Assembly: GCA_023053545.1 (NCBI GenBank) | Contig: JAKZAN010000004.1 | Location: 8,370,001-8,434,000, forward strand | From: Lepidurus packardi | Taxonomy: Eukaryota > Arthropoda > Branchiopoda > Notostraca > Triopsidae | Direction of reading: 5' to 3' | Length of the DNA stretch: 64,000 nt | Shown: positions 1-12,165 of the stretch, in pieces | Layout of the letters: each line of letters opens with the position of its first letter | Position numbering within the stretch: position 1 is the stretch's first letter | Position numbers and translations under genes: made by a program | Notes under the pieces: generated by a model | Told to the model about the DNA's origin: nothing | What the model saw: only the letters and a program-made list of their open reading frames with translations | The model's database searches: none

Positions 1-3000
1 GCCATTAATAGGCACAGAGTACCAATAACAATCCCAGCAACAGCTCCTCCGGACAGGCCAGTATCGGCCACAAGAGCTACTGCAACAATGTTGGAAGGTT
101 GTGACGTCTTACTGTTTTCACTCTGACTAACGAGTACGATAGCTATAAAATACGTGTGACCAGTAAGCAGTAGAGGCAAATCTTCCTTAATTTGTACTAT
201 TTGACCAGCTGGTACTGAAGTATTGCTTGAGAGGGATACTCTCGTTACATTGTTCGATGTGAAGAAGGATGAGCCGATCAGTGAAACTGCGGTTTCAGAG
301 TACCCGAGGGAGTAAACAAAATCACCTAAAATTTGCTTCAGAAATAAAATGTTTCTAAAGGTCGTGCAAATGTTGTTTACTATTCAATTCATCTTGGTCT
401 AAGAATTTTCCTGGAACAGTCCACTCCAATACCACTGTATTACCTTTACTCGAAACTAGTCTCATGTCCGTAATTCTACTTGGTTTAAAATCCTCGTTGT
501 AGTAAACCTAAAGAATTAAGCAATTTACAAAAAAAAAACAATGCCAAACTGAAATAGAGAGAGATTACCTCAGCAGCCCCAGCGGAATTAACCCGCGAAA
601 AGTTGCTCAAACTGGCAAAGTCATTTTTCCCTGAGATGAAATGCTTAACTTTAAATATTTAACTTTAAAAATGCTTAACTATAAATTTAACTGTCAAAAT
701 TAGGGAAATTAACTATTACCTTCAACAAGTAAAGTTCCAGTGTCACTCCAGGCATAACAGTCTACTGAGACGAAAACGCTGTCAGTTTGCGAAATACGCT
801 TCAAATTGACCACGTAGCGAGAGTAAATTCCGTCGTTTGCTTTTAAATCCGCTCCCCCGCCATTGTCCAATAGCTCAATGTCATCCAAAGGCTCAATATT
901 AATCCCACCAATTTTCGCACTGTAAAATTCAATCGGTTTTGGTTGTTCTTATATAAGTAAGAAGTATAGTTCAACTAAAAGAACGTTAAACTCACAAGAC
1001 TTTAGCGCCTAATACTGGACTAACTCCTTGCGCTAATTCAGCCTGGATGCGCAGGTTTTGTTGAGAATCTTGAGCAAAATGATAACCTGGGTTAAGAAAA
1101 ATCAGTTAATGAATGTATAATGAGGATTTGAGGTTTGAATTACCTGGTAGTAATCTGCACTTCAAGTCAATTGGCTTCTGATGGTTTCTGCCTTCGGAAG
1201 TGACTGTTAGAATGTATTTGGCTGTAGAATTACCCAAAGTAGTCACAGTAACATTACATGTAGTTTCCTTGAAGATAAGAATCTTAGTAGCTTATGGTTA
1301 AAGTTGGAGTTTTTTTTTTTACTGTAAATGTGCTAAACAACGCAGTGAAAGTGTAGTCATCTATGATCGACTCCAAATCAGCACGAGGAATGCGTTGGCG
1401 CAATCCATTAGACATGCACCATTTCATACGGCTACCAATTGTTATACACTTCAGATCTAATAAATCTGTGTAATCCAAGCGAAATAACACGTTACTGCCA
1501 GCCGCAGTATCAATAGCTACTGAGTAATCAAACTGTTTAACTCCACTAAAAGCAGTTTGGGCCAACTATGTGATGTAAGTGACAATCAGTAAATTGGTCA
1601 TGGAAGTGATAGGAAACTAAAGTAATTTTAAATATAGTTAAAGTAATTATTGTACTATTGTGGTTGAGGAATTCATTCCATTCCTAGGAAAAGCTGCGTA
1701 TGTTAGTGCTCTCGTTAAAGCCTTTTTGACTACTAAGGTTTTGGCTGGATTTCGAGCATCGTCGGCAAAACCTGTACCGTACGTAGCATCTACAATCTTC
1801 CACAAATGCATTGCAATACCACTCGAATTATTTTCCCTATTTTATCAATAAAAGAAATAAGCTAATGATTATTGTTCAGCAAACTTTTAGGATGTTATAC
1901 TGGGTAAGGGCAGCAGTCACTACTCTTACGTGAGAAGTACGTAAGGTGTCTATCATGGTATCTGGAACTGTACAATCCTCAAGGCACCCATCCGTAATAA
2001 GCAAGATGGTACCTCCGTTGCTTCCAAGTAGCTATTAAGTTATTTGATTAAATTTATGAAAGAACTGTAGGACAGTAAAAAAAATAGGACTGAAAGGACA
2101 GTAAAAATTACGGTACGTTAACGTTACTTGTAATGAAGTGTTTAATCCACACATTAAACATGAAGCAGAGTTCTTACTGGCTGTGGTAGGTACATAATCT
2201 AGAAATCCTTTTCTGGTTTCGTTGGATACTTTTGTCAATGATGTGTTAAGTTCGGTGGTATTGCTATAGCCAAGTACGTGTGTTAAGTTAGTTCAAGCCA
2301 AACAATGAGGTTGTCATACTCGAAAGTGACGATGGCAAGAAAATCGTTATCCAAAATGTCGCGATTGACCCAGGCTTTAATCATAGAGTTAATTTCAGCA
2401 ATGCTGTTTGACATGCTTGATGAAATGTCAAATAACAGTACATAGCGATCCGAGGCGCGATACTGAAAGTAGCTGAGTTTGGGCGTTAGATCGGGTATGT
2501 TTCGCGGCGGATTCCTAACATATTCACGCTAAAGTAAAAAGTATTTGCAATAATGAAATCCACACACTTTCCTCCATTGAAGTCTTCGGTTGCTGTAATA
2601 ATATCCCAAGCACTTTGACTGTTACACAGTGCATTGTGTCTTGACGGGATTTCAATGTTATGTAGGTACGTGTCTGAATCACAAAATTGCATTACCTACA
2701 TAGTTTAAAAAAAATAGCTGAATTCACTGAAACAGATACCCTTTGTATGCTTTTACTTACAGAATCTTTTTCCAAATTGCCAGAAAGTAAGGAGCTGGTT
2801 GGATTAAACGCAGGATCAAGCGCGTACATGCACGTACTATCATACAGTTGTGTGTCAGGGTCTATAGAACAAGATCCCCCAGCAGTAGTCCTATTTTTAT
2901 TTTTATTAATTATCTAACAAAAGTAACATTCTAGCATTTAAATAAATGAACTCAATTATTTCAGTAATATTCATATACTACTTTAGCATTCCAGCATTTA

Positions 3001-3748
3001 CTTGACTGAAAAGACTGGCTTCGTATTCGTGCAAACTGTGGCTCCGATCCCATTTTGACTGGTTCGATAAAAGTGAGGATGTACGTAATCATTTTCACCA
3101 TATTCTTGGAAAACGCCATACCGCAAATGAGCCCATTCCGCAACCAAAGCTTTGCCTAATTAAATTCAAAATTTAAAGTAATAACACGAATTATTATTTG
3201 TACCCTGAGCGGAGTAATTCGTGTTTGCTACGAACTCTGGCGTTACATGTATATAATCACCACGTTCAGAGCACAAGCCGGTTTGTTTGGTATAAGGGAG
3301 ACCGTCAGGATGAGCAGAACTAACTGGAGCAATTCGGAAATCGGCGTCCTATAGGCAGATAATTCCTTAGAAGTTCCATATTACCTAATGATACTTGCAG
3401 CGTAAGTTTGCCAAGTGGACTCCGCTGCTTCGTCGTACGTCCATGAACTTGGGATTAATACGTTGACGTTTTCAAAGTAACTGCGGTTCCTTGTAGCTTG
3501 GTAGAGGAATTCTGAAGCTTTCTTCCATGATGACTATTTATGCAATCCCTTATATTTATGATTTGAAAATTCAAAGAAATGTATACTTCGAGTTGAGAGA
3601 AGAAAATAGCAGTATCATTGGGAAGAGGAATTTCTGGAGAAATGGCAATAACTACGTCAGAATAGCCATTGTTTTCAATAATAGCTCTTCGAGCTTCGCC
3701 AATTGGGCTTAGTGAACACAATAATAGTATTAGGAGAACTAAACTCAT
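1..3748 (-). CDS. CLCA-family protein (calcium-activated chloride channel regulator-like), 3' end beyond the window
   Basis: This is a multi-exon gene read leftward from the ATG at 3748-3746. It opens with a hydrophobic signal peptide (about residues 1-19, ending SPIGEA). The CLCA N-terminal domain follows, including an exon near 3120-2970 where the family zinc motif HExxH sits just before HLR(W/Y)G; here it reads VAEWAHLRYGVF, so the first His is Ala. A von Willebrand A domain near 2480-2290 has an intact metal-binding DxSxS motif (LLFDISSSMS). Beta-rich exons continue to the window edge, where the last bases encode a hydrophobic run (GAVAGIVIGTLCLLM), probably the C-terminal membrane segment. 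Known CLCA proteins are secreted or membrane-tethered, self-cleaving metalloproteases that modulate chloride conductance. Loss of the first zinc-ligand His suggests no self-cleavage. The family call is confident; individual exon limits are approximate. Confidence 0.85.
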
Positions 3749-4016
3749 TATAAATCACCTTCTTTGAGGGAATATACTGAGTTGGTAAAAAATGCGTTAT
3801 ACTTGACTTCAATCAGTTCACCGCGGACGACTAAAACGGTAAATATAGCATTTGTAACGGTGCCTGGAAGTTTTATCTTCACTCGTATCATTAAACTGGG
3901 TTTGGTATCAAGTTACATTAGATAACACAGCTGAAACGTAAAAGAATGTCCGGTTATTCAGATAAAGAATAGGGCATGGTTTAATAAAACAATACATGGA
4001 AATTCTTCCTGCTTGA
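3749..4016. other. Intergenic, 5' flank of the CLCA-like gene
   Basis: This AT-rich stretch lies upstream of the CLCA-like start codon. I see no coding exon and no clear core promoter element in it. Confidence 0.5.
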
Positions 4017-4068
4017 GGAACCAATGGAATTTATAGCAATAGCTATTGCTATAAATTCCATTGGTTCC
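4017..4068. repeat. Perfect 52-bp palindrome
   Basis: The two 26-nt arms are exact reverse complements with no spacer, centred on AGCT between 4042 and 4043. The match stops sharply on both sides (A opposite C). It could form a cruciform. It lies one base from a second, longer perfect palindrome. Confidence 0.95.
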
Positions 4069-4069
4069 C

Positions 4070-4155
4070 CTTTTTGTCTCAGTATTCAGAGAACTATAAC
4101 TGTATCTGACCTAGGTCAGATACAGTTATAGTTCTCTGAATACTGAGACAAAAAG
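4070..4155. repeat. Perfect 86-bp palindrome
   Basis: The two 43-nt arms are exact reverse complements with no spacer, centred on CCTAGG between 4112 and 4113. Symmetry breaks abruptly at both ends. Perfect spacerless palindromes of this size are unstable when replicated, so either a very recent foldback duplication or an assembly or amplification artefact is possible. Confidence 0.95.
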
Positions 4156-4264
4156 TAAGAAATTTAAATTCAGTCATGATACTATTCGTAAACGGTAATT
4201 AGTCTCTGGTAGGCTAGGTCCACCCTTTTCATATGATTTATACGGGTAACCTGAAAGCGATGTG

Positions 4265-4931
4265 TACAGTGGTACCTCGACATACGAGTGCCCCAACATA
4301 CGAGTTTTTCGAGATACGAGCCGGCGAGCGAGTGATTTTTTGCTTTGAGTTACGAGCGAAATTCGAGATACGAGTTCGGTTTAGCAGATTGATGTTGATG
4401 CAATGTGTGAAAAAAAAAATTACCAAAAATAAATGCCATGTTTAAATTGGGTTAAAAACAGTACTTAGGAGTAAAACTTTTCCAAGATACTCAACGAATG
4501 AAATTCCATGCTTATACGCTGGTCATAGCATTGAATAGATAATTATCAAGAGCGAATATTACCAAGAAGCTAGTAGTTTCAATAGGATATTTCAATACGA
4601 CTAGCAAATATTGAGGAGAAGGAGATAGAGAAATCCATTGAAAAAAAAAATAAAAAATATTGGACTGAAAAATTGGTAAAATTAGGAATTAACTAGATAA
4701 ATAAATTTTATATCAATAGAGGAGTAGATCATTTATAGGCTTATCTAGAAAACCACGTAAACAAAATTCAAAACCACGTAACAAAAATAACTGGGGCGAC
4801 ATTTTGGGGGTTGGAACGGATTAATGGTAGTTCAATTGTTTTGTATGGGAAAATTTGCTTCGAGATACGAGTAATTCAAGATACGAGCAAGGTTGCGGAA
4901 CGAATTAACCTCGTATGTCGAGGTACCACTG
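4265..4931. mobile_element. Non-autonomous Tc1/mariner (pogo/Tigger-type) MITE
   Basis: The element is bounded by 22-bp perfect terminal inverted repeats starting CAGTGGTACCTCGACATACG (4265-4286 and its complement at 4910-4931). It is flanked by the TA target duplication typical of Tc1/mariner (4263-4264 and 4932-4933). Subterminal copies of 'GAGATACGAG' occur at both ends. The interior is AT-rich with no transposase frame. The TIR is typical of pogo/Tigger-derived elements in many animals; that assignment is from memory of the family. Confidence 0.88.
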
Positions 4932-5132
4932 TATTTGATATTGCAATCCAACTAAATCTGTGCGAAATTTTCGTGCTACAGCTAGCGCCTCCTCTCCTAG
5001 CTTTGATTACTTGCGATTCAACTTTCAAGCAAGGAAAGGGACGGTTAGCCGTACCATGACAAAATATAACAACACAACAACTGCTTTCGCTTCGATGATG
5101 TCGTATTGATAAACAACGTGGTTTCACCTAAA

Positions 5133-6547
5133 ATGCAACGGGCCAGAATATTACGCTTATCCTCAACTAAACCCTTTAGAGAATTTTCTTGGAAATATCA
5201 AAATCATTTTAGAAATGCTGGAACCTGCACAGTAAAACAATTAAAAAATTGTGATCCATAATTTAAACTTGATTCAGTTAATTGTCACGTTTAGGACGAT
5301 GGTCTAGCCAAAACTATTAATCAGAAACGAATATTCTCTGGCATTCAACCAACCGGTTCTTTACATCTTGGAAACTACTTCGGTGCCATCAAACAATGGG
5401 TTGAGCACCAAAAGCAAGCTGAACAGAGAAACCAAGTCATTTTCAGTATCGTAGATATGCATTCTCTTACCTCACCGAACCAGGTAAAAAAGACTTTACA
5501 ATATTAAACGATCTTTAGGCTAACAAAGGAGATACATAATTTAGGATGCTAAATCACTTCGACAAAACGTACTTCAAATGACAGCCTCTTTACTCGCATG
5601 TGGCCTGGATCCCAAGAAATGCATTTTATTCCAACAATCTGCGGTTTCCCAGCACGCAGAACTAAGTTGGATACTTGGATGCTTGACAACTCTGGCCAGA
5701 CTTGGGCATTTGCCTCAATATAAAGAAAAATCTGCCACCATCAAAGAAATCCCACTTGGTCTCTATATTTATCCTGTTTTGCAGTCTGCCGACATTCTAC
5801 TCTATAAGTAATGATCAATAACTTAGATAATTCCATTCGTCTATCTTCAGTTCTTACAATTTGTATGTATTTAGTTATTTTTCGTTTTTTTGTGTTTGTT
5901 TAAAGGTCCACTCATGTGCCCGTTGGTGAAGATCAAGTCCAACACGTCCAGCTTTCTCAGCATTTAGCTCGTATTTTTAACCACAAATTTGGCTACGTTT
6001 TCCCTCGGCCAATAGGGGTAGTCGCTGGTAAAAAAAAAAAAAATCTAAAGATATTTCAAGATGGTTAAAGCTTGACGATTGCATTTTTATAACAGACGAC
6101 GCATCAAGTCGCTTGAAAAGTCTAAGGAATCCGGATAAGAAAATGTCGAAATCCGATCCTGACCCAAGAAGTAGGATCGAATTGACTGATAGCGCAGAAG
6201 AAGTTACCGATAAGTGTAAAAAGGCGTTAACAGACTTCACTTCTGCCGTCAAATACGATCCTATAAACCGCCCAGCGGTGGCAAATTTGATTACACTGCA
6301 TAGTCTATGCAGTGGCCTAACTACGGAACAGATAGAACAGCAAAATGCTCTAAAAGAGACGGCTCAGTATAAATTAATCGTAGCTGAGGCAGTAAACGAG
6401 GTAATTTCGCCTATAAGAGCCGAATTAAATGCGCTCGTAAAGGAGCCGCAGTACCTAGTCCAAGTGCTCGACGAAGGAGCAGAAAGTGCGAGGGAAATCG
6501 CTGAGCAAACATGGCAAGAAGTAAAGAAGGCAGTAGGCTTTGCGTAG
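5133..6547 (+). CDS. WARS2: Mitochondrial tryptophanyl-tRNA synthetase
   Basis: Five exons (5133-5231, 5295-5483, 5545-5807, 5906-6027, 6096-6547) join in frame to 374 residues plus stop, about the usual WARS2 length. Exon 1 encodes an Arg/Ser-rich presequence without acidic residues near its start ([11 protein letters not shown]), consistent with import into mitochondria. The class I synthetase signatures are both present: a HIGH-type motif ([14 protein letters not shown]) in exon 2 and an exact KMSKS loop ([17 protein letters not shown]) in exon 5. The GEDQVQHV stretch in exon 4 is typical of bacterial-type TrpRS. It charges mitochondrial tRNA-Trp. Its neighbour PDXK is convergent, with 194 bp between the two stop codons. 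Confidence 0.93.
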
Positions 6548-6741
6548 TTCATTGTAAACTGCTTTGTACTATTAAATTGACTAAATGAATTTAAAATAAT
6601 TTGGCTTATAAAACACTGGTTAGTTATTGGATTTTGGCTTCAATCAAGGCAGTTTCTTCTGGCTGCTAGGTTCAACTAACATCAAATGGACAAAGCAAAA
6701 CAGTTGATTGGTCCATAAGAGTCGTGGAATTAGACTTCCAT

Positions 6742-7941
6742 TCATAGCACGACAGCTTTAAGAGTCGAACTGGGATTTTCTATATCATTCTTGCTCTGGA
6801 TTAAACGCAATTCGAGTTCTTTTGATCCCGGTTTCCCGTCTTTGGCTTGATCTATATAAAGCATTAGTTAATATCGATATTTTTTCGGGAATTAAACTAT
6901 AACAATACTTAGGGCATATTTCAGAGTACGATGAATGACGTTTTGCAGCGTTCCAATCGTACTTTGCACAGCGTGCACTACGTTGCCTTCAAACTTATGC
7001 ATATAAGCGAGTAGAAGAGATGCGAATAAGTCTCCTGTGCCCGTAAAAACATATGGCAAGCGAGGGATCTTAATTTTTAACCGTTTCGTTATATCACCTA
7101 CACACATATAATAGAAGGTAATAATTGACAGAAAGTGCTAAAAACGCTCTTTCACCATTTCTGGAACTTGCATACGAATTCAGAGTGCCATCGCCTTTTC
7201 CCAATTCAGAACTCGAGATAACAACCGTACGAACTCCTTTATCGTGTAGGGCATTCATAGCTTTCAATGCATCTTCTTCGGTTTGGATTCTGATTCCAGT
7301 TAGCAGCCTAAATCATATAAAAATTAAGTTAATATCTTTTTTGTATGAAAACTTTTTCCATTTTACTCCGCTTCTAACTGGTTTGGTGTTATAATATCAG
7401 CCAAAGGAATGACTTCATCGCGGTATAATGGCAGCAATTCTTTAGGGACGTAAAGCTCCCCATTGTCTCCCATGACAGGATCGCATACTAATTGAAAAAG
7501 AATTTATTTCATGAGAAAAACAGGAGCGAATCCTTGGCAGCTACCATAAATGAGCTTGGGGTTAACCTTCTTGAGTTCTTTGATCACTTCAATTAACTGG
7601 TGAAGAAAGGAAGCTGAGCCTACGTATCCAGTTAGTAAGTGTGTGTAATTATTCAACTTATTGATTCTTAATCCTTCGATTAAGTCGGCCAACTCTTTAT
7701 CTTCTAAAACCGTTCCCTTCCATGTTCCATAACCGGTGTGATTGGAAAATTGAACTGAATTAATCGTATCTACTTCAAATCCCAAAACCTGGAGTACAAA
7801 GTGGAATTTAAAAAGTTTCGTAAATATAAACATAAATAATCTCACCTGTAAAGGAAAGCTTGCACTTTTGTTTCCAACATAACCAGAGACAACATGGCTT
7901 TGGATTGATAAAACTCGGCAGTCCATGGCTTGCAAATCCAC
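6742..7941 (-). CDS. PDXK: Pyridoxal kinase
   Basis: The gene is read leftward from ATG 7941 to the stop at 6742-6744, with five introns or so. It starts with the family N-terminus ([19 protein letters not shown]), which carries the substrate-binding Ser and the GYVGN loop. The [10 protein letters not shown] motif near 7470 and the ribokinase-family [12 protein letters not shown] motif near 7030 (Asp is the catalytic base) are intact. The C-terminal exon 6742-6851 gives [14 protein letters not shown], as in animal PDXK. The enzyme phosphorylates pyridoxal, pyridoxine and pyridoxamine in the cytosol to make the PLP cofactor. Splice joins checked: ...SRNG/DITKRL..., ...YAL/NQAKDG.... Confidence 0.93.
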
Positions 7942-8954
7942 GTTGCTTTGGCACTTTTAAAATCACACTAACAGCCAGACGATAAATTAAACCATCCAAG
8001 AAGATTTTAATTCCAAATGGAAATGGGTATTGTTTTGACTTTTGTCCGCAGTAAGAAAGCTCCTCTGCCGCTTTTTCAAAAACGATTCAAATTAACAAAC
8101 TATAATTTTGTTTTCATATATCTCCATTGTAGTTTATGCCTTGTGCGTAAAAAGTTGATTCATACTAAGAATTTAGGTAGTCTTTTGGTTGTGTTTACAA
8201 TTTGCATAAAGATCTTTTTTATTATTTGACGTTACGCTTGTTGTCGTGAAGGTGAACAGAATATAGAACTAGATGGTGCTACCACTTTTACCCAGAAATT
8301 CATAAAGTTATGTGTTTCAATTTCTTTTAATTAAGTTACAAACGATCACACGATTATTTCCCGTTTTTCGTTCTTATGGTTATGTCTTGTTTTTTGTCAT
8401 CTCGTGGAACGTTTTGCTCTAACCCCGCCTTCGTAATGGAATGTCTGCTTCTAATGACTTACAGAAAAGGCGAAATAATGCGGAAACAATTATAGAGTAA
8501 TGATAGTGTAATTTTTTAAATTAGAGACGTTAAGCATTTTGCTATGGCGAATTCGTACAAATTTTAAACACTGAGGCGTGCCTCAGGCTGTACTGTATAG
8601 TTATGCATGATATGCACAAAAATATTATTTATATTAAAAATTTTTATTCTTCTGCAGATTTTGACCGATTCTCGTCTTGCAACTTAGAAGGGTACGTGGA
8701 TGTACGGAGAAATACACCCCACGAAACTTGTACAATTTAATCCCAGTGTAACCAAGTAGGCGCGTTTCAAGCTACCTAACCTTATGCAAATAAAAGGCTG
8801 GTGCCCGTCTAAGGGTAAACATGTTAGATGACTAGTTGTTTTTTCCCTCCTCTTTTTATGTGTGAGTTTCAGTTGTAAATCGCTGTATGCTAAAAGCGGG
8901 CACGAATGGCGACGATTCATTTGAACTCTACATGCCTAGCAAAGTGGAAGATCA
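7942..8954. other. Intergenic stretch, no gene seen
   Basis: Open frames here (for example 8017-8229 and 8684-8920) have no splice partners, signal peptide or recognisable motif and look like chance. A short 14-bp palindrome (TGAGGCGTGCCTCA) lies near 8572. The sequence is AT-rich up to the poly(T) run that ends a LINE remnant. Confidence 0.5.
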
Positions 8955-9512
8955 TTTTTTTTTTTTTTTTTTTTTATTAAAAGCTCAGGCGTGAGCTAAT
9001 GCTCGTTGCCGTTTCTGTACAAGTTTTCACTAGATTTCATATAGTTGTTTAAATTATCATTCGTACAATTAGAAGTACAAGATTCAGTTGGCAAGATTAT
9101 TCTATGAGAAGAACATTAGTTATAGTTTGGGGGAAGGGGAGGGTAAATATTATTATGTTTTCTGCAACGTTCTTAAGACTGACATTGTAAAAGCCACGAC
9201 TATTGGGAAAAGCCTTTGATCAGTCAAAAAAATCTGAGGGTTAAAATGGAGTTTGAGTTTTGCCAGTTCACGTAATAAATAGGCTCTATGTCTGTTTAAA
9301 AGTCTACACCGGAAGAAAATGTGCGTCAAGTCTTGTGTTGAAATATTGTTGCAAGGGCAGAATTTGGAACTGGAAGAATTTGCAAGTGGAAGAATTTGTC
9401 TCATAGAACGACGTTTGAAAAAGTTGACTCCATTACAGTTAACTCTTATCTTTGATATTTTTACTGCTTTGGCACGTGGTATTATATTCAGTAAGAAATT
9501 TGAAATTCCCAT
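8955..9512 (-). mobile_element. 5'-truncated non-LTR retrotransposon (LINE) 3' end with poly(A)
   Basis: A minus-strand frame at 9512-9153 (119 aa) has the Cys-x-Cys...His...Cys pattern (FCPCNNISTQDLTHIFFRC) followed by LLNRHRAYLL. This resembles the C-terminal zinc knuckle found after the reverse transcriptase or RNase H region in R1/Jockey/I-type elements. About 180 nt further on in the same orientation is a poly(A) tail, seen on the plus strand as 21 T at 8955-8975. Short ORF, A-tail and lack of an upstream RT domain fit a 5'-truncated copy. The exact 5' junction and target duplication were not resolved. Confidence 0.6.
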
Positions 9513-9519
9513 TTAATCA

Positions 9520-10374
9520 ACGATTCAAGCTTCCAATTTAATTCGTGTGTAAAAAGCAGATTTGAATCAGATGTCGATATTGCATACTTTTCTACATTTA
9601 TACTTGCACCCAGCTGTCATCAATATCCGCGATGCGATACAGTGTTTATTTACGGTCAGAGGGACACGTGCGACTAATTGGATGTTTGCTATTTAATTCC
9701 TTTTCTATTTAAGATTTTTGTGGTTAATTAATCGTTAAGCGAAGAAAAGATAAACCTGTTTTTCTTCTGGTTCCAGAAAAGAATAATGAAAAGAGAAACC
9801 CCTTAGCTGACTGTTTCGTGGCAATTATTAAATAGATATCGGTTACCTCTAGGTTGCAGCTTGGAAAGGTAAATCCGATGTTTATTGCGAGTATACTTGT
9901 TACATTTTTGTATAAAGAATAGCATATTATGTGTTTAAAGAATTTATTCCAATAAAGATTACTTTAAGTTTTCTATAGAACATTTACGTTGAAACACGCC
10001 AGAATAAGTATGAATCTTTTAGTTCGTCCTCTTTATCGTTTCCTTCGTATAATCATTAGAACCACGAAGTGAATAAAAAGGAAAGAGTTATATAACGTTT
10101 TACGTAACGTATAGTAACGAAAAAACCTTTTACTGTTACCAGCTTATAAACGTCGTCGCTTAGCTTATTTCCAGGTGAACCCATGTGAATAAATCGATAT
10201 TGATGTGTCTTTACGAAAGACGACAGCAAACCCCTTGAAGACATGACATAGATGGTAAATCAATGACGTAGTGTAGAAAGGAAAAGGATCCCGACTAATA
10301 ATACATATTTTGTTACCGATTAAACTTTGACACGTTTTACGAGTCCAATAGTATAGCCTTGATCGAACTGGGGT
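9520..10374. other. Intergenic stretch, no gene seen
   Basis: AT-rich sequence upstream of the PAN-like gene array. Short open frames at 10056-10244 and 10165-10452 have no recognisable content. From about 10375 the sequence is similar to 14530-14580, marking the start of the duplicated promoter unit. Confidence 0.5.
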
Positions 10375-10500
10375 TCTTTGATGGGTTGTCACCACAACAC
10401 GTACAACTTGTTTCCGAAGATACCGAACAAGCCATCGTTCAGTCCGTGTCAAACCTTACGTTATACAAGACTACAAGGACAGTGTAACTAATTTACAGCA

Positions 10501-11656
10501 ATGCTAAAAGTTTTGGGGTTTATTCTTTTATTTCCTGTGTGCCTATTTGCGCAGTATCTTTCAAGCTTTTATGTGACGGAACCGAAATGGTACAACGCAT
10601 ACGTTTATGACAGTAATGCAACAGTTTATGAATTCCATGGAGGTAAATTAAGCAATTTAATTGCATAATCATGTTAATTTGCCTACTTAGGGTACTCCTT
10701 GGAATTAGCACAAGTGCACTGCGCAAGAAAATGCTCTCAATTTGATAATTGCATAGCTTTCAGTATTTACGGAGGGGATATGTACTGGAAATGCTTACTG
10801 TTAAATAACAGCTATTGCATGAGCCGAGAAAAAATTTTAATAAGCTTGCCAGGAAGCATTACCTGGGATAAGATTAAAGATACACCAAACAATGCATCTT
10901 CCTGTATTAAGAACAGTGGCATTTTAAACTCAGGCAATGACTATTGTCAGTTTATCCGACCAGGTTGTTTGGGAGAAAATTGTACGAATTGTCCTGCTAG
11001 CTGTTCCGACTGCTTCACTTTAAAATCAATGAGTTCAAGTATTAGTTTTTATGGCATTTACTTAAATATTTGTGACAAAATTATAACCGTATCTAGCAAC
11101 TGATCACGAATGTACTCTTTGGCTTTGGAATTACACTGCTCCGCCTGTTCCTGGAGTGAAATGTTTTGGTAAATACCAGTATGCATTGGCCAGAAAAGTG
11201 AACAGAAGCAATGGAGCAGACATTACCGGATGGACTATCGGCAGACCATATTATCCACAGAACTTCACATGGCTTCAAAGAATGGGGTCTGCCTCCACCC
11301 AAGCTCACTTTGTCTTAAGCGGAGAACCTATCTATAACACAACGTATGAAGCCATTTATAATAATTTTCGTATATTCGAAAATGGGACTCTTCGGATGAC
11401 TTTCCTTACTGGAAATGCGAGCGATGGGTTTAATTTTGGGTCTAATATCAATGATAATATTTCCTTACAATTTGTATGGCCTTCTGACAGTAGTAAATGT
11501 GGTCCTTACTGGTACAGAGCAAGTGACGGATCATGCCCCCCTGATCGCGTAAGTCTTTGGGACGACATCGACTCCAGTAATAATTACTACGGTATTCGCT
11601 GGCCCAAATTGATTTATAGATACAATATGTCAGTCTTTAAGGTTTATTTCACATAA
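10501..11656 (+). CDS. Secreted PAN/apple-like Cys-rich protein, array copy A
   Basis: Three exons (10501-10642, 10691-11038, 11097-11656) join in frame to 349 residues. A signal peptide (MLKVLGFILLFPVCLFAQ) is followed by a Cys-rich segment (HCARKCSQFDNCIAFSIY), which resembles a PAN/apple domain in Cys spacing. A second Cys-rich stretch (GCLGENCTNCPASCSDC) comes next. A conserved C-terminal domain of about 170 residues (CFGKYQYALARKV ... SCPPDRVSLWD ... FKVYFT) has many Asn-x-Ser/Thr glycosylation sites. Without removing the 58-bp intron 11039-11096 the frame would stop at 11101-11103; the same intron is in copy B, so it is genuine. I do not recognise the C-terminal domain. An extracellular binding role is inference. 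Confidence 0.75.
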
Positions 11657-12165
11657 AAACCTCAATAACTTAAGAAAGTCAATAGTCGTAGCCAGAATAT
11701 GATACACAGTTTGAGCACGATCGTGGTATGTAAATTAATTCACGAGATAACACGCGTACCAGTCCTACTTTGTTTCCTTTCCCTAATTCCTACAATTCAG
11801 TGGAAATGGATAAATTTCAATAAAGAGAATGTTCTTTAAATACATATGGTTCCCTATCATATTTCTGTCTTGTGAGTAACCTTTACATGAAACAACTCCA
11901 TGGTTTGAAGAAAACTTCTCCGAAGTAGAACGCACACGCTATTACCATTTAACCTTTCGGTAAACGGAACATTTTTCTACTCTGCCTTTGACCTTTCATA
12001 AAAGTAAGTATCAGTAAAAGCGCTTTCTCAGTCAACCCTGACCATCAAGTCACATTCGAGAACATGGAAGACTATGTATAAGATTAATTGTCACCGTAGT
12101 TCACGAAAAGTCGATATGCACTGGCAATCGTAAATTGAACTGAGAGGTGCAGATGTAACACATTG
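11657..12165. repeat. 3' flank of array unit (copy 1 of 3)
   Basis: This flank, beginning around 'AAAGTCAATAGTCGTAGCCA', recurs at about 13985-14485 and 17694-18130 with only scattered differences. It marks units of the tandemly duplicated PAN-like array, including one unit whose gene body is largely gone. Contains AATAAAG-type polyadenylation signals near 11820. Confidence 0.85.

Noticed and set aside
4811..5059. 82-codon frame on the plus strand, partly mirrored on the minus strand
   Set aside because: Its first half is the right end of the pogo-type MITE; no protein motif.
11039..11103. Stop codon in the middle of PAN-like copy A, suggesting a pseudogene
   Set aside because: GT-AG borders, restoration of frame and the same arrangement in copy B (17073-17130) show it is an intron.
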